Notes under the pieces: model-generated
What the model was told of the DNA's origin: nothing
What the model saw: the letters and a program-made list of their open reading frames with translations, nothing else
Databases searched by the model: none
DNA from: Buttiauxella massiliensis
GTDB lineage: Bacteria; Pseudomonadota; Gammaproteobacteria; Enterobacterales; Enterobacteriaceae
NCBI RefSeq assembly: GCF_902500225.1
Contig: NZ_LR722653.1
Span: forward strand, 1-64,000
Direction of reading: 5' to 3'
DNA length: 64,000 nt
Part shown: one piece after another, positions 43,000 through 54,098 of the stretch
How positions within the stretch are numbered: the stretch's first letter is position 1
Layout: the number at the start of each line of letters is the position of its first letter
Translations under genes and position numbers: made by a program

Positions 43000-43027
43000 T
43001 GTATCGGCACACTAATTTCGAACTTTA
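43000..43027 (-). promoter_or_regulatory. Sigma-28 promoter of fliC
   Basis: On the minus strand TAAA (43027-43024), 15 bases, then GCCGATAC, the FliA consensus apart from the last base. It lies about 70 bases before the fliC start. Confidence 0.9.
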
Positions 43028-43110
43028 GAATAATTTCACTTTTTCTCTAGCCGCAGAAATAACCCGCAACGCCTTCATTATTCCCGCCATTAATTGACTG
43101 TAAATATCAT

Positions 43111-43137
43111 TAAACTTTGCGCTCTCGTTGCCGATAC
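43111..43137 (+). promoter_or_regulatory. Sigma-28 promoter of fliDST
   Basis: TAAA at 43111-43114, 15 bases, GCCGATAC at 43130-43137. It faces away from the fliC promoter, with the two -35 elements 84 bases apart. Confidence 0.9.
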
Positions 43138-43175
43138 CACTGTGAATAATTGTTAGTAATGAAAAGGGAATAATA

Positions 43176-44576
43176 ATGGCTAGCGTTTCTTCATTAGGGG
43201 TCGGCTCCAACCTGCCGTTGGATACTTTATTGGCTAACCTCAGCACGGCGGAAAAAGGTCGACTCACACCAATTACTGCTCAGCAGTCCAGCTACAGCTC
43301 AAAACTAACGGCTTATGGCTCGCTTAAAAGCGCGATTGAAAAATTCCAGACCGCGAATACCGCACTGAATGACGCTACCCTTTTCAAAAGCAGCACAGCC
43401 GTTAGTAGTACCACTGATTTAGGTGTGAGCACTGGCGCGGGTGCCGCTGCAGGCAAATACACCATTAGCGTAACGCAACTGGCGCAAGCACAATCGCTGG
43501 CAACGGGTGGTGCTAAGAGCGCGACAGATAAACAAAGCACCGTTTCATCGACCGACCGCACGCTGGTCATCAACCAGCCGGGTCGTAAAGAACCGCTGGA
43601 AATCAAACTTACCGACGATCAGACCTCACTAAATGGTATTCGGGATGCGATTAATACTGCCGACGGTGGTGTTTCTGCGAGCGTTATTAAAAACAGTGAA
43701 GGCAAATTCCAGCTGGTTATTACTTCTACCGAAACCGGCGAAGACAAAGCAATGACGATTAGTGTCACTGGCGACAGCGAGCTAAACGAACTTATTGGCT
43801 ATGATTCTACCGCCACGAAAAATGGGTTAACTGAAACGATTTCTGCTCAAGATGCCGAGTTAACCATCAACAATATTAAAGTGGTAAGCGGCAGCAATAC
43901 CGTTAAAGACACGCCAGAAGGCGTCACGTTAACCCTGAATAAAGAAGTCACCAACGCCACCGTCACCATAACAAAAAGCAACGATAAAGCGACCGCTGCG
44001 ATTAAAGGCTGGGTTGATGCCTACAACTCAATGTTGGATACCTTCAGCTCCCTGACGAAATACAGCGCAGTAGATGCGGGTGCCGACCAAAGCGCGGGCA
44101 ATGGCGTATTGCTGGGTGACAGTGTGGTTCGCACTATCCAGACCGGTATTCGTGGTCAATTTACGACGGGGGACACTGGTTCAAAATTTAGTACCCTGTC
44201 GCAGATCGGCATTGCTCAAGATCCAACGACTGGCAAGCTCAAAATTGACGACGATAAGCTGAAAACAGCATTGACCACTAACTCAGTTGATACGCAAAAA
44301 TTACTGGTCGGCGACGGCAAAACTACCGGCATCACCACAACCACTGCGAACCTGGTAAAAGACTATCTGGCGGACGACGGTATCATCGACAGCGCCACTG
44401 ACAGCATCAACGCCACGCTAAAAAGCCTGACAAAACAATACCTGGCAACGAGCTCCAGCATTGATGACACCATCGCCCGATATAAAGCTCAGTTTACGCA
44501 GCTCGATACCATGATGAGCAAGCTGAACAACACCAGCAATTATCTGACTCAACAATTCTCATCCAGCAGTTCCTGA
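43176..44576 (+). CDS. fliD: Flagellar filament cap FliD
   Basis: 466 residues from ATG 43176 (AAAAGGGAATAATA upstream). N-terminal SSLGVGSNLPLDTLLANLST and a C-terminal coiled coil (YKAQFTQLDTMMSKLNNTSN) flank a variable middle. The pentameric cap at the filament tip promotes flagellin folding. First gene of fliDST. Confidence 0.97.
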   Translation: MASVSSLGVGSNLPLDTLLANLSTAEKGRLTPITAQQSSYSSKLTAYGSLKSAIEKFQTANTALNDATLFKSSTAVSSTTDLGVSTGAGAAAGKYTISVTQLAQAQSLATGGAKSATDKQSTVSSTDRTLVINQPGRKEPLEIKLTDDQTSLNGIRDAINTADGGVSASVIKNSEGKFQLVITSTETGEDKAMTISVTGDSELNELIGYDSTATKNGLTETISAQDAELTINNIKVVSGSNTVKDTPEGVTLTLNKEVTNATVTITKSNDKATAAIKGWVDAYNSMLDTFSSLTKYSAVDAGADQSAGNGVLLGDSVVRTIQTGIRGQFTTGDTGSKFSTLSQIGIAQDPTTGKLKIDDDKLKTALTTNSVDTQKLLVGDGKTTGITTTTANLVKDYLADDGIIDSATDSINATLKSLTKQYLATSSSIDDTIARYKAQFTQLDTMMSKLNNTSNYLTQQFSSSSS

Positions 44577-44591
44577 TAACAAGGGGTAATT

Positions 44592-44999
44592 ATGTACAGC
44601 GCGCGGGGTACACAAGCATATGCTCAGATTGGTGTAGAAAGCGCCGTGATGAGCGCGAGTCCTCATCAATTAATTGTTTTGCTTTTTGATGGAGCATTAA
44701 GCGCCCTGGTCAGAGCTCGCTTGTTTATGCAGCAAGGAGAGCTTGCCGCGAAGGGTGAGGCACTGAGCAAGGCTATCAATATTATCGATAACGGCCTGAA
44801 GGCAGGGTTAGATAATGAAAAAGGTGGTGAAATTGCAGCGAATTTATCCTCTCTGTATGACTACATGATTCGCCGCCTGATGCTGGCCAATCTGCGAAAT
44901 GATGTTGCCATCATTGAAGAAGTGGAAGGGCTATTAACCAATATTGCGGATGCCTGGAAACAGATCTCACCTCTGAATGCTGCGCGGGAGCCTGCCTAA
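44592..44999 (+). CDS. fliS: Flagellin export chaperone FliS
   Basis: 135 residues; [20 protein letters not shown] and [17 protein letters not shown] are family hallmarks of a four-helix chaperone that binds the flagellin C terminus in the cytoplasm. The stop overlaps the fliT start (TAATG). Confidence 0.97.
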   Translation: MYSARGTQAYAQIGVESAVMSASPHQLIVLLFDGALSALVRARLFMQQGELAAKGEALSKAINIIDNGLKAGLDNEKGGEIAANLSSLYDYMIRRLMLANLRNDVAIIEEVEGLLTNIADAWKQISPLNAAREPA

Positions 45000-45361
45000 T
45001 GTCGCCGTATGTAGAACTGATCAGCCGCTGGCAGAACGTTGTACTGTTAAGCCAGTCGTTGCTGGAACTGGCACAGCGTGGCGAGTGGGATTTATTGCTG
45101 GAGCAGGAAGTCGCTTACCTGCAAGGCATTGAGACGCTTAACGCCAACCCTATTCCACCAGGGACGGCGAAAAGCGTGCAGGATATGTTGCAGCAAAAAC
45201 TAGAGCAAATCCTGGAAAATGAGCAGGCGCTAAAAAACTTATTACAGCAGCGCCTTGACGAACTGAGTTCGTTAATCGGCCAGTCATCGCGCCAGCAAAC
45301 CCTGAACCACACGTATGGAAGGTTATCAGGCCAGTTACTGGTACCTGATGCACCACAATAA
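44999..45361 (+). CDS. fliT: Export chaperone and FlhDC inhibitor FliT
   Basis: 120 residues, all helical ([36 protein letters not shown]). It binds FliD before export and, when released, inhibits FlhDC. It is coupled to fliS by a one-base overlap and ends 102 bases before amyA. Confidence 0.95.
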   Translation: MSPYVELISRWQNVVLLSQSLLELAQRGEWDLLLEQEVAYLQGIETLNANPIPPGTAKSVQDMLQQKLEQILENEQALKNLLQQRLDELSSLIGQSSRQQTLNHTYGRLSGQLLVPDAPQ

Positions 45362-45463
45362 TTTTGCCTCACATTGCAAAGCATTCAGTAACTAATCCGC
45401 TAGTCATCCTAAAATCTTCCATACTCCAGTGGTCAGCTAAATGACTCCTGGAGCGTGGACTCG

Positions 45464-46951
45464 ATGAAAAACCCAACCCTATTGCAATTTTTCCATTGGT
45501 ATTACCCCGGTGGGGGTCAGTTGTGGGCAGAAGTCGCCGAACGCGCGGCAACGCTCAATGATATCGGCGTCAATATGGTCTGGCTGCCACCGGCTTATAA
45601 AGGCAGTTCCGGTGGCTATTCCGTGGGATATGACTGTTACGATCTTTTTGATCTCGGTGAATTCGACCAAAAAGGCTCGGTGGCGACCAAATACGGCGAT
45701 AAAGCGCAATTGCTGGCAGCAATAAAAGCCCTAAAAGAAAACGATATCGCAGTGCTGCTTGATGTGGTGGTTAACCACAAAATGGGCGCTGATGAGAAGG
45801 AGCGCATTCAGGTCAATCGCGTCAACGAAGAAAACCGTAATGAAATAGATGACGAAGTTATCGAATGCGAAGCCTGGACGCGTTACACCTTCCCTGCCCG
45901 CGCAGGGAAATATTCGAAGTTTATCTGGGATTACAAATGCTTTAGTGGCGTTGACCACATCGAAAACCCGAACGAAGACGGTATTTTCAAGATAATCAAC
46001 GATTACACCGGTGAAGGCTGGAACGACCAGGTTGATGATGAGCTCGGCAATTTCGACTATTTAATGGGCGAGAATATAGATTTTCGCAATCACGCCGTAA
46101 CAGAAGAGTTGAAGTACTGGGCGCGTTGGGTAATGGAAGAAACGGGTTGTAACGGCTTCCGCCTCGATGCGGTCAAACACATTCCGGCATGGTTCTACAA
46201 AGAGTGGATTGAACATGTTCAGGAAGTGGCTGAACAACCGCTGTTTATTGTTGCGGAATACTGGTCACATGAAGTCGATAAACTTCAGGAATATATCTCG
46301 CAGGTCGATGGCAAAACGATGCTGTTTGATGCGCCGCTGCAAATGAAATTCCACCAGGCATCAAAGCAAGGTCGTGATTACGACATGAGCCAGATTTTCA
46401 CCGGCACGCTGGTTGAAGCCGACCCTTTCCACGCTGTAACTCTCGTCGCCAATCATGACACGCAACCCCTGCAATCACTTGAAGCACCTGTTGAGCCATG
46501 GTTCAAACCCTTAGCTTACGCGCTGATTTTGCTGCGCGAAAACGGTGTGCCAAGCGTGTTTTATCCCGATTTATTTGGCTCAAGTTACGACGATGAGGGT
46601 GGCGATGGCGAAACTTACCATATCGACATGCCGATAATTGAGCAGTTGGATGATTTAATTCATGCTCGTGAGCGCTTCGCCCACGGCGTGCAAACACTAT
46701 GGTTTGATCACCCTAATTGCATCGCTTTTAGCCGCAGCGGCACCGATGAAAATCCAGGTTGCGTGGTGGTGCTATCAAACGGTGATGAAGGCGAGAAAAC
46801 CATTACGCTTGGCGATAATTACGGCAGCAAAAATTGGCGGGATTATCTGGGCAACCGTGAAGAAACCGTCACCACCGATGAAAAAGGTAGCGCGACATTT
46901 TCCTGCAACGGCGGTAGCGTAAGCGTGTGGGTAATGGAAGAGGTGTTATAG
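45464..46951 (+). CDS. amyA: Cytoplasmic alpha-amylase AmyA
   Basis: 495 residues from ATG 45464 (CTGGAG ten bases upstream; GTG 45455 overlaps that site), equal to E. coli AmyA. GH13 regions: DVVVNHK (I), GFRLDAVKH with the nucleophile Asp (II), VAEYW with the acid Glu (III) and VANHDTQ (IV). It hydrolyses maltodextrins in the cytoplasm; no signal peptide is present. Confidence 0.97.
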   Translation: MKNPTLLQFFHWYYPGGGQLWAEVAERAATLNDIGVNMVWLPPAYKGSSGGYSVGYDCYDLFDLGEFDQKGSVATKYGDKAQLLAAIKALKENDIAVLLDVVVNHKMGADEKERIQVNRVNEENRNEIDDEVIECEAWTRYTFPARAGKYSKFIWDYKCFSGVDHIENPNEDGIFKIINDYTGEGWNDQVDDELGNFDYLMGENIDFRNHAVTEELKYWARWVMEETGCNGFRLDAVKHIPAWFYKEWIEHVQEVAEQPLFIVAEYWSHEVDKLQEYISQVDGKTMLFDAPLQMKFHQASKQGRDYDMSQIFTGTLVEADPFHAVTLVANHDTQPLQSLEAPVEPWFKPLAYALILLRENGVPSVFYPDLFGSSYDDEGGDGETYHIDMPIIEQLDDLIHARERFAHGVQTLWFDHPNCIAFSRSGTDENPGCVVVLSNGDEGEKTITLGDNYGSKNWRDYLGNREETVTTDEKGSATFSCNGGSVSVWVMEEVL

Positions 46952-46963
46952 ATTGGCTGAAAC

Positions 46964-46990
46964 TTCCCTCTCCAGTTAAAGGAGAGGGAA
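46964..46990. terminator. Bidirectional terminator between amyA and yedD
   Basis: TTCCCTCTCC, loop AGTTAAA, GGAGAGGGAA. A perfect 10-bp stem between convergent genes. Confidence 0.8.
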
Positions 46991-46997
46991 TCATCAC

Positions 46998-47414
46998 TTA
47001 CGGTAATTTGCTATCCAGCGGGTTCTTCTGCAAATAATCAGCACATTCTTGCGTCGGACGATCAACACGTTTCAGCGTCATACCGGCATATTCCAGCGTA
47101 TCGCCTTCACGTTCAACGCTATAAACATCGCGTTTGTTCGTCACGTTATACCAATCATCTGAACGCACGAACAGTTTACCTGGCAGAGCAAGCACGCGCT
47201 GCCACTGACGGCAATCGAGCGTATCCCCTTGCGGCGTGACCACAAGAGTGGCGATCGCTTCCGGGCTCACCATCTCACTTTGCGGGCCTTGTGACTGCCA
47301 GTAACCAGCAAGTCCGGCAGGCGCTGGGGTTTTAACCACTTCGAGGTAATTATCAACCTGCACACAGCCGCTTAACGCCAGCAACACTGTCAATAATGCA
47401 ATCTTCTTCATCAT
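46998..47414 (-). CDS. yedD: Lipoprotein YedD
   Basis: 138 residues with signal MMKKIALLTVLLALSGCVQV and lipobox LSGC. VVKTPAPAGLAGYWQSQGPQ and VSPEAIATLVVTPQGDTLDC match YedD. Outer-membrane lipoprotein linked to envelope stress in relatives. A start one codon later (ATG 47411) is equally possible. Confidence 0.93.
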   Translation of the reverse strand: MMKKIALLTVLLALSGCVQVDNYLEVVKTPAPAGLAGYWQSQGPQSEMVSPEAIATLVVTPQGDTLDCRQWQRVLALPGKLFVRSDDWYNVTNKRDVYSVEREGDTLEYAGMTLKRVDRPTQECADYLQKNPLDSKLP

Positions 47415-47611
47415 CTATCCCGACTGCGGAGAAAAAATAATTTTCGCATTAAAGCACTAAGCCCGCCAGTGTTTCAGTAGCTTGCAACCAATCGCAGGAA
47501 ATTAAGACGGGCCGTTCAAGCCCTGGCATAGCAAATCTTTTACCAGACCCCATGGCGAGTTGCAGATTATGAATCAAGATTATTCTTATAAATCTTAAAA
47601 GGAATATCGCC

Positions 47612-47833
47612 ATGCGTGATTTCTTTTCCACATTAAAATATGACTTAAAAATCAACACAGCCAAATCTAAGCTCATTATTTTAATTTTCAGAATGGCCAC
47701 TATTCATGCCAAAACAAAGGCGCTTTACCCGATTTCGCTAATGTTTGTGATCCTCAACCGAGTTATTAATGAAGGCCTATTTGGGGTAGAGCTGCCTTAC
47801 CATTTAAAAATTGGCAAGGGCTTTAAGATTTGA
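47612..47833 (+). pseudogene. Truncated serine acetyltransferase-like protein
   Basis: ATG 47612 has AAGGAATATCGCC upstream. The 73 residues read MRDFFSTLKYDLKINTAKSK and end FGVELPYHLKIGKGFKI, which looks like the N-terminal membrane-proximal part of polysaccharide-locus serine acetyltransferases, stopping just where the left-handed beta-helix repeats should begin. The catalytic region is absent, so the fragment is probably inactive. E. coli has yedE-yedF in this interval. Confidence 0.6.
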
Positions 47834-47839
47834 ATAGAA

Positions 47840-47865
47840 AAAGGCCGACGATTGTCAGCCTTTAG
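47840..47865 (+). terminator. Hairpin after the acetyltransferase fragment
   Basis: AAAGGCCGAC-gatt-GTCAGCCTTT with one mismatch, followed by AGAATCATTTT. Confidence 0.5.
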
Positions 47866-47885
47866 AATCATTTTAAAAATCTTGC

Positions 47886-48077
47886 TTACTTCTGAACTTC
47901 TATACATTTTCCAGCGGATGGGGCCTGGACAGTGCCGTAACTTCCATCAGGAATTCCCTTCATCACTTCTTTTAAGGTGAGCTCGCACACTTCCATGCTA
48001 GGCATGGGGGTCACGTTCCATGAAACTTCACTCGTATAACCTGACGCCAGAAGCATAAAATAATAAACAGTTGCCAC
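47886..48077 (-). CDS. Small hypothetical protein
   Basis: 63 residues from GTG 48077 (AGGGGGTATT upstream). The hydrophobic N terminus (VYYFMLLASGY) followed by MPSMEVCELTLKEVMKG and a C-terminal Cys resembles small phage- or enterobacteria-type DUF1482-like proteins, but the match is weak. Possibly exported. Confidence 0.45.
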   Translation of the reverse strand: MATVYYFMLLASGYTSEVSWNVTPMPSMEVCELTLKEVMKGIPDGSYGTVQAPSAGKCIEVQK

Positions 48078-48336
48078 AATACCCCCTATAAACTGTCGCG
48101 GATTATGTAAATGGAATCAGGAAGCAGCAAGTCATTTATTACATTTGAGTAATTTTAAAGAAATTAATGACAAAAAAATAATGATTATCGTGGCTTAGTA
48201 AAGATGATAATTAACAAGTCCACAAACTTTTTCACAACAACACGTCTGCGTAGGTGCTTATATATTGACCTACGCTCTCTTAGTTTAGTGATAAAAATGT
48301 ACGTCTATATTCTTATATATTAGATAGATCAAGCAA

Positions 48337-48648
48337 CTACACCTGCATGTTCATCACTTCCTGGTAGGCCGACACCATCTTGTTACGCACCTGAATCCCC
48401 ATCTGTAACGAAACTGACGATTTTTGTAGATCGACCATCACATCATTTAGCGCAACACCGGGAGTTCCCAGGGCAAATTTTTCAGCCTGGGTACGCGCAG
48501 CGGTTTGGGTTTCGCTGATGCGACCAAGTGCTGCCTGCAACTCACCGGCAAAACTCACTTTAGGCTCGTTATTCTGAACCGGATTCCCCGCCGACAGCGC
48601 GGTTGCCTGCAACTGCTGAAGAACGCCTTCAATGCCCTGAATTGCCAT
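48337..48648 (-). CDS. fliE: Flagellar MS ring-rod junction protein FliE
   Basis: 103 residues; [20 protein letters not shown] and [20 protein letters not shown] are the conserved ends. It joins the MS ring to the proximal rod and is exported. It is divergent from fliFGHIJK across a 217-base gap that should hold class 2 promoters. Confidence 0.97.
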   Translation of the reverse strand: MAIQGIEGVLQQLQATALSAGNPVQNNEPKVSFAGELQAALGRISETQTAARTQAEKFALGTPGVALNDVMVDLQKSSVSLQMGIQVRNKMVSAYQEVMNMQV

Positions 48649-48865
48649 TTCCCTGCCCCAATGATTTTTAACGCGGCAAGATTAACACCTTGTCAATAGG
48701 ACAAAGGCGGTAATTAGCGTCAATAAATAGAGCTAATTCAGCCATCGAAAGTTTTGAGAAAGAAAATAATGACGGTGCCATCTATGTGGAACTTTTGTTG
48801 TGGGAGCTCGTTTTGTTCACTCTTTATAGTAAAAATGATGTCTATGTTCAGCTGCGAGGTGCTCA

Positions 48866-50551
48866 ATGACCGCAGCGAGCCAGGCACAAACGTCACAAAA
48901 CAAACCCCAGGAGTGGCTGACCCGCGTTCGCGCGAATCCTAAAATCCCACTGATGGTCGCAGGTGCGGCGGCGATCGCCGTTATTATCGCGCTGGTACTG
49001 TGGGCCAAAACACCTGATTACAAAGTGCTATACAGCAATCTGGCCGATCAGGACGGTGGCGCCATCGTCACGCAACTCACCCAAATGAATGTGCCTTACC
49101 GCTTCTCCGATAACGGTAGTGCTATTGAAGTTCCAGCCGATAAAGTCTACGACCTGCGTCTGCGCCTCGCCCAGCAAGGGCTGCCAAAAGGCGGTGCGGT
49201 CGGTTTTGAATTGCTGGACCAGGAAAAATTCGGCATCAGCCAGTTTAGCGAGCAAGTGAACTACCAGCGTGCGCTGGAGGGTGAACTGGCACGAACAATC
49301 GAAACACTCGGTCCGGTAAAAAATGCGCGTGTGCATCTTGCCATGCCAAAACCATCTCTCTTTGTCCGCGAGCAAAAGTCCCCTTCTGCTTCCGTAACGC
49401 TCAGCCTCGAGCCTGGTCGCGCTTTAGATGAAGGGCAAATCAGCGCCGTCGTCCATATGGTTTCCAGCGCGGTTGCAGGGTTGCCACCAGGTAATGTAAC
49501 GCTTGTTGACCAGGGCGGGCATCTGCTCACGCAGTCCAATACCGCAGGCCGCGACTTAAACGATGCTCAACTGAAATATGCGATGGATGTTGAAAGCCGC
49601 TTCCAGCGCCGTATCGAATCAATCCTCGCTCCTATCGTGGGTAGCGGGAATGTCCATGCTCAGGTCACCGCCCAGATAGATTTCGCCAATAAAGAAAAAA
49701 CTGAAGAGCAATATCGCCCGAACAGCGATCCTTCTCAGGCCGCCGTGCGTTCACGCCAGCTAAACCAAAGTGAGCAGGTTAATGGCCGTAACCCAGGTGG
49801 TGTTCCGGGTGCTCTTTCAAACCAACCGGCTCCGCCGAACAATGCCCCTATTGCCAACGCACCACAAAATAATGCGGCAAATGCACCTCAACAAAATCAA
49901 ACGACGTCGATGGGTGGATCTACCCCAACCGGCTCAAGCAATACTCAGCGCGACGAAACGACTAACTACGAAGTCGACCGCACTATTTTGCATACCAAGC
50001 TGAACGTCGGTGATATTCAACGCCTGTCTGTGGCAGTCGTCGTGAATTACCGCCAGCTAACCGATGGCAAACCGTTGCCGTTGACCACTGAGCAGATGAA
50101 GCAGATTGAGAACCTGACGCGTGAAGCGATGGGCTATTCCGATACACGTGGCGACACGCTCAACGTAGTGAACTCACCATTTAGCGCGACAGAAGAAACC
50201 AGCCTTGAGCTGCCGTTCTGGAAGCAACAAGCCTTCTTCGAAATGTTGATGTCCGCAGGCCGTTGGTTGGTAGTAGTGATTGTTGCCTGGCTGCTGTGGC
50301 GCAAACTGGTGCGCCCACTGATTCAACGCAAGGTTGAGGTGCAACAAACGCAGGTGGCAGCACAGCGTCAGCGTGCGGAAGAGGACGATGCAGTTTCAGT
50401 TCGTCTGACGAAAGATGAACAGCAGCAGCAACGCAAAGTGAATCAAAAACTGAGCGCTGAAGTGATGAGTCAACGTATTCGCGAGATGTCTGATAACGAT
50501 CCGCGCGTCGTTGCGCTGGTTATACGCCAATGGATGAGTAACGAACTATGA
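48866..50551 (+). CDS. fliF: MS ring protein FliF
   Basis: 561 residues with two membrane helices (about 29-47 and 455-475). Ring-building motifs follow the first ([20 protein letters not shown]). A Pro/Asn/Gln-rich low-complexity stretch (about 305-360, [20 protein letters not shown]) is longer than in E. coli (552 total). The C terminus ([17 protein letters not shown]) binds FliG. It overlaps fliG by 4 bases. Confidence 0.98.
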   Translation: MTAASQAQTSQNKPQEWLTRVRANPKIPLMVAGAAAIAVIIALVLWAKTPDYKVLYSNLADQDGGAIVTQLTQMNVPYRFSDNGSAIEVPADKVYDLRLRLAQQGLPKGGAVGFELLDQEKFGISQFSEQVNYQRALEGELARTIETLGPVKNARVHLAMPKPSLFVREQKSPSASVTLSLEPGRALDEGQISAVVHMVSSAVAGLPPGNVTLVDQGGHLLTQSNTAGRDLNDAQLKYAMDVESRFQRRIESILAPIVGSGNVHAQVTAQIDFANKEKTEEQYRPNSDPSQAAVRSRQLNQSEQVNGRNPGGVPGALSNQPAPPNNAPIANAPQNNAANAPQQNQTTSMGGSTPTGSSNTQRDETTNYEVDRTILHTKLNVGDIQRLSVAVVVNYRQLTDGKPLPLTTEQMKQIENLTREAMGYSDTRGDTLNVVNSPFSATEETSLELPFWKQQAFFEMLMSAGRWLVVVIVAWLLWRKLVRPLIQRKVEVQQTQVAAQRQRAEEDDAVSVRLTKDEQQQQRKVNQKLSAEVMSQRIREMSDNDPRVVALVIRQWMSNEL

Positions 50552-51540
50552 GTATTAGCGGAACAGAGAAAAGCGCAATTCTGTTGATGACCATTGGCGA
50601 AGACCGTGCAGCAGAAGTGTTCAAGCACCTTAGCCCACGTGAAGTCCAGCATCTTAGTGCGGCCATGGCCAGCATTCGCCAGATTTCCAACAAACAGCTG
50701 ACCGAGGTGTTAGCTGAATTTGAACAAGAAGCCGAGCAATATGCGGCGCTGTCGATTAACGCCAACGACTACCTGCGTTCGGTGCTGATCAAAGCGTTGG
50801 GTGAAGAGCGTGCTTCCAGCCTGCTGGAAGATATTCTGGAAACCCGCGAAACCACATCGGGTATGGAAACGCTCAACTTTATGGAACCACAGAGTGCCGC
50901 CGATCTTATCCGCGACGAGCACCCGCAGATCATCGCCACGATTTTGGTTCACCTCAAACGCGCTCAGGCGGCCGATATTCTGGCGCTGTTCGACGAGCGT
51001 TTACGCCACGATGTAATGCTGCGTATCGCCACCTTCGGCGGCGTGCAACCTGCGGCACTGGCGGAACTGACCGAAGTGCTCAACAACCTGCTCGATGGTC
51101 AGAACCTCAAACGCAGCAAAATGGGCGGCGTGAGAACGGCAGCAGAAATTATCAACCTGATGAAAACTCAGCAGGAAGAAGCAGTTATCTCCGCGGTACG
51201 CGACTTCGACGGCGAGCTGGCACAGAAAATTATCGACGAAATGTTCCTGTTCGAAAACCTGGTCGAAGTGGACGATCGCAGTATCCAGCGCCTGTTGCAG
51301 GAAGTGGAATCCGAATCGCTGCTTATCGCCCTCAAAGGTGCCGAGCAACCGCTGCGCGAGAAATTCCTGCGCAACATGTCGCAGCGTGCAGCAGATATTC
51401 TGCGCGACGACCTCTCCAACCGTGGCCCGGTGCGCCTGTCGCAAGTGGAAAACGAACAGAAAGCCATTCTGCTTATTGTTCGTCGCCTGGCAGAAACCGG
51501 CGAGATGGTAATTGGCACCAGCGAGGATACCTATGTCTAA
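50548..51540 (+). CDS. fliG: Flagellar motor switch protein FliG
   Basis: 330 residues; armadillo-type repeats with the [20 protein letters not shown] motif and the C-terminal torque helix ([17 protein letters not shown]) carrying charged residues that interact with MotA. Nearly identical to E. coli FliG. It overlaps both neighbours. Confidence 0.98.
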   Translation: MSISGTEKSAILLMTIGEDRAAEVFKHLSPREVQHLSAAMASIRQISNKQLTEVLAEFEQEAEQYAALSINANDYLRSVLIKALGEERASSLLEDILETRETTSGMETLNFMEPQSAADLIRDEHPQIIATILVHLKRAQAADILALFDERLRHDVMLRIATFGGVQPAALAELTEVLNNLLDGQNLKRSKMGGVRTAAEIINLMKTQQEEAVISAVRDFDGELAQKIIDEMFLFENLVEVDDRSIQRLLQEVESESLLIALKGAEQPLREKFLRNMSQRAADILRDDLSNRGPVRLSQVENEQKAILLIVRRLAETGEMVIGTSEDTYV

Positions 51541-52234
51541 CTCGCTGCCATGGAAAATCTGGACACCAGACGACCTGGCCCCGCCTTCACAGGCCTTCGA
51601 GCCGATGTTCCAGTCGGAATCGGATGGCGATGAGCCTGAACAGGCTCAGGAAAGCGTGCCTGATTTACAGCAACAACTTGCTCAAATGCAGATGCAGGCT
51701 CATGAGCAAGGCCATCAACTGGGCTATGCCGAAGGGCAAAAAATTGGCGTGGAAGAGGGTCGTAAAACAGGTTTTCAGCAAGGACTTGAACAAGGTCTTG
51801 CTGAGGCTAAGCAGCAACAAGCGCCGGTACATGCACGAATGCAGCAACTGGTCAGTGAGTTCCAGTACACGCTCGACGCGCTCGACAGCGTTATCGCTTC
51901 TCGTTTGATGCAGATGGCGCTGGAAGCGGCTCGCCAGGTTATCGGCGAAACCAAAGGCATTGATAACACTGCGCTGATTAAGCAGATTCAGTCGCTATTG
52001 CAGCAAGAACCACTATTCAGCGGCAAACCGCAGTTGCGCGTTCACCCGGATGATTTGCAACGTGTTGAAGAGATGTTGGGTGCCACCCTCAGCCTGCATG
52101 GCTGGCGTTTGCGTGGCGACCCAAGTCTGCATCAGGGCGGCTGCAAAGTCTCCGCTGATGAAGGCGATCTCGACGCAAGCGTTGCAACGCGCTGGCAAGA
52201 GCTCTGCCGCCTTGCAGCGCCAGGAGTGTTGTGA
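51533..52234 (+). CDS. fliH: Flagellar export regulator FliH
   Basis: 233 residues from ATG 51533 (GAGGATACCT upstream), matching the MSDNLPWKTWTPDDL start of E. coli. A Gln/Gly-rich coiled coil with GxxxG-type repeats ([20 protein letters not shown]) precedes a C-terminal FliI-binding domain ([16 protein letters not shown]). Inhibits and tethers the ATPase. Starts inside the end of fliG. Confidence 0.96.
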   Translation: MSNSLPWKIWTPDDLAPPSQAFEPMFQSESDGDEPEQAQESVPDLQQQLAQMQMQAHEQGHQLGYAEGQKIGVEEGRKTGFQQGLEQGLAEAKQQQAPVHARMQQLVSEFQYTLDALDSVIASRLMQMALEAARQVIGETKGIDNTALIKQIQSLLQQEPLFSGKPQLRVHPDDLQRVEEMLGATLSLHGWRLRGDPSLHQGGCKVSADEGDLDASVATRWQELCRLAAPGVL

Positions 52235-53592
52235 TGACTGCACGTCTGACTCGCTGGCTCAATTCGCTCGATACTTTTGAGGCGAAAATGTCTCAACTGC
52301 CGACCGTGCGTCGTTATGGTCGTTTGACTCGCGCAACCGGTCTGGTACTGGAAGCCACAGGTCTGCAATTACCGCTTGGTGCGACCTGCATCATCGAGCA
52401 GCATTCACGAGATATCGAGTGTGAGGTCGTCGGTTTTAACGGTCAAAGACTGTTTCTGATGCCGCTTGAAGAAGTAGAAGGCATTCTGCCCGGTGCGCGT
52501 GTTTATGCTCGCGCCACCAGCGAAGGTGGCCTACATAATGGCAAACAACTGCCCCTCGGCCCGGCGCTTCTGGGCCGCGTACTGGATGGTAGTGGTCGCC
52601 CACTCGACAGCCTTCCGGCACCGGAAACCACCACGCTTGGTGCATTGGGTGCCGCCCCGTTCAATCCTTTACAACGTACCCCTATCGAACACGTGTTGGA
52701 TGTTGGCGTGCGCCCTATCAACGCGCTGCTAACCGTGGGTCGCGGCCAGCGTATGGGCCTGTTTGCCGGTTCTGGTGTGGGGAAAAGTGTGCTGTTGGGC
52801 ATGATGGCGCGTTATACCCAGGCCGATGTGATTGTTGTGGGGTTAATCGGCGAACGTGGGCGTGAAGTAAAAGACTTCATCGAGAACATTCTTGGCCCCG
52901 AAGGCCGTGCGCGATCGGTGGTGATCGCCGCCCCTGCTGATGTTTCGCCGCTGCTGCGTATGCAAGGTGCCGCTTACGCCACGCGCATCGCCGAAGATTT
53001 CCGCGACCGTGGTCAGCATGTGTTGCTGATTATGGATTCACTGACGCGCTACGCGATGGCGCAACGTGAGATTGCGCTGGCGATTGGTGAACCGCCGGCC
53101 ACCAAAGGCTATCCGCCGTCAGTCTTCGCCAAGCTGCCTGCGCTGGTTGAACGCGCCGGTAACGGTATTTCTGGCGGTGGTTCGATTACCGCGTTTTATA
53201 CCGTTTTGACCGAGGGCGATGATCAACAAGATCCGATTGCCGATTCGGCGCGCGCCATTCTTGATGGCCACATTGTGTTATCGCGCCGTCTGGCGGAGGG
53301 CGGTCACTACCCGGCAATCGATATTGAAGCGTCTATCAGCCGTGCCATGACTTCGTTAATTACCGAACAGCACTACGCACGCGTACGCCATTTCAAACAG
53401 CTGTTATCCAGTTTCCAGCGCAACCGAGATTTGGTGAGCGTAGGCGCGTACGCCAAAGGCAGCGATCCGCAGCTCGATAAAGCAATTTTGCTGTGGCCGC
53501 AACTGGAAGCCTTTTTGCAGCAAGGGATTTTTGAGCGCAGCGGCTGGGAAGAAGCCTGCCAGTCACTGGAGATTATTTTTCCAACGGTTTGA
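52231..53592 (+). CDS. fliI: Flagellum-specific ATPase FliI
   Basis: 453 residues. Walker [15 protein letters not shown], Walker [15 protein letters not shown], and the [12 protein letters not shown] and [20 protein letters not shown] elements of F1-beta-type export ATPases are intact. Hexameric ATPase of the export apparatus. Overlaps fliH by 4 bases. Confidence 0.98.
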   Translation: MMTARLTRWLNSLDTFEAKMSQLPTVRRYGRLTRATGLVLEATGLQLPLGATCIIEQHSRDIECEVVGFNGQRLFLMPLEEVEGILPGARVYARATSEGGLHNGKQLPLGPALLGRVLDGSGRPLDSLPAPETTTLGALGAAPFNPLQRTPIEHVLDVGVRPINALLTVGRGQRMGLFAGSGVGKSVLLGMMARYTQADVIVVGLIGERGREVKDFIENILGPEGRARSVVIAAPADVSPLLRMQGAAYATRIAEDFRDRGQHVLLIMDSLTRYAMAQREIALAIGEPPATKGYPPSVFAKLPALVERAGNGISGGGSITAFYTVLTEGDDQQDPIADSARAILDGHIVLSRRLAEGGHYPAIDIEASISRAMTSLITEQHYARVRHFKQLLSSFQRNRDLVSVGAYAKGSDPQLDKAILLWPQLEAFLQQGIFERSGWEEACQSLEIIFPTV

Positions 53593-53599
53593 TAACCCA

Positions 53600-53635
53600 T
53601 CGTAGGTCGGATAGGTGTCGGCGTCATCCGACTTA
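53600..53635. repeat. REP-type palindrome between fliI and fliJ
   Basis: GTAGGTCGGAT-aggtgtcggcgt-CATCCGAC follows the REP/BIME consensus GTAGGCCGGATAAGGCG ... CATCCGGC with compensating changes. It interrupts the operon between two coupled genes. Confidence 0.75.
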
Positions 53636-53654
53636 AGCTTGACGAGAGGTAACA

Positions 53655-54098
53655 ATGAACCAAAGCACAGCACTGGATACCCTGCACGACCTGGCAGAAA
53701 AAGAGGTCGAGGACGCAGCAGTACGCTTAGGGGAAATGCGCCGCGGCTGCCAGGCGGCAGAAGAACAGCTCAACATGCTGATTAACTATCAATTTGAATA
53801 TAGCTCCAGCCTCAACGATAGCATGAGTCAGGGCATTGCCAGTAACCGTTGGCAGAATTATCAGCAATTTATACAAACGCTTGAGAAAGCTATCGATCAG
53901 CATCGCCAACAGTTGATGCAGTGGAACGGAAAGGTCACTCAGGCGCTGAATGTATGGCAAGAGAAGCAGAAGAGATTGCAGGCCTGGAGCACTTTACAGC
54001 AGCGCAAAGCAGCACAAGTCCTGTTGGCTGAGAACAAGCTTGATCAAAAACTGATGGATGAATACGCCCAGCGGGCAACACTGAGGAAAGCAGAATGA
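53655..54098 (+). CDS. fliJ: Flagellar export chaperone FliJ
   Basis: 147 residues from ATG 53655 (GAGAGGTAAC upstream), almost entirely coiled coil ([40 protein letters not shown]). Stalk-like partner of FliI. Overlaps fliK by 4 bases. Confidence 0.96.
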   Translation: MNQSTALDTLHDLAEKEVEDAAVRLGEMRRGCQAAEEQLNMLINYQFEYSSSLNDSMSQGIASNRWQNYQQFIQTLEKAIDQHRQQLMQWNGKVTQALNVWQEKQKRLQAWSTLQQRKAAQVLLAENKLDQKLMDEYAQRATLRKAE

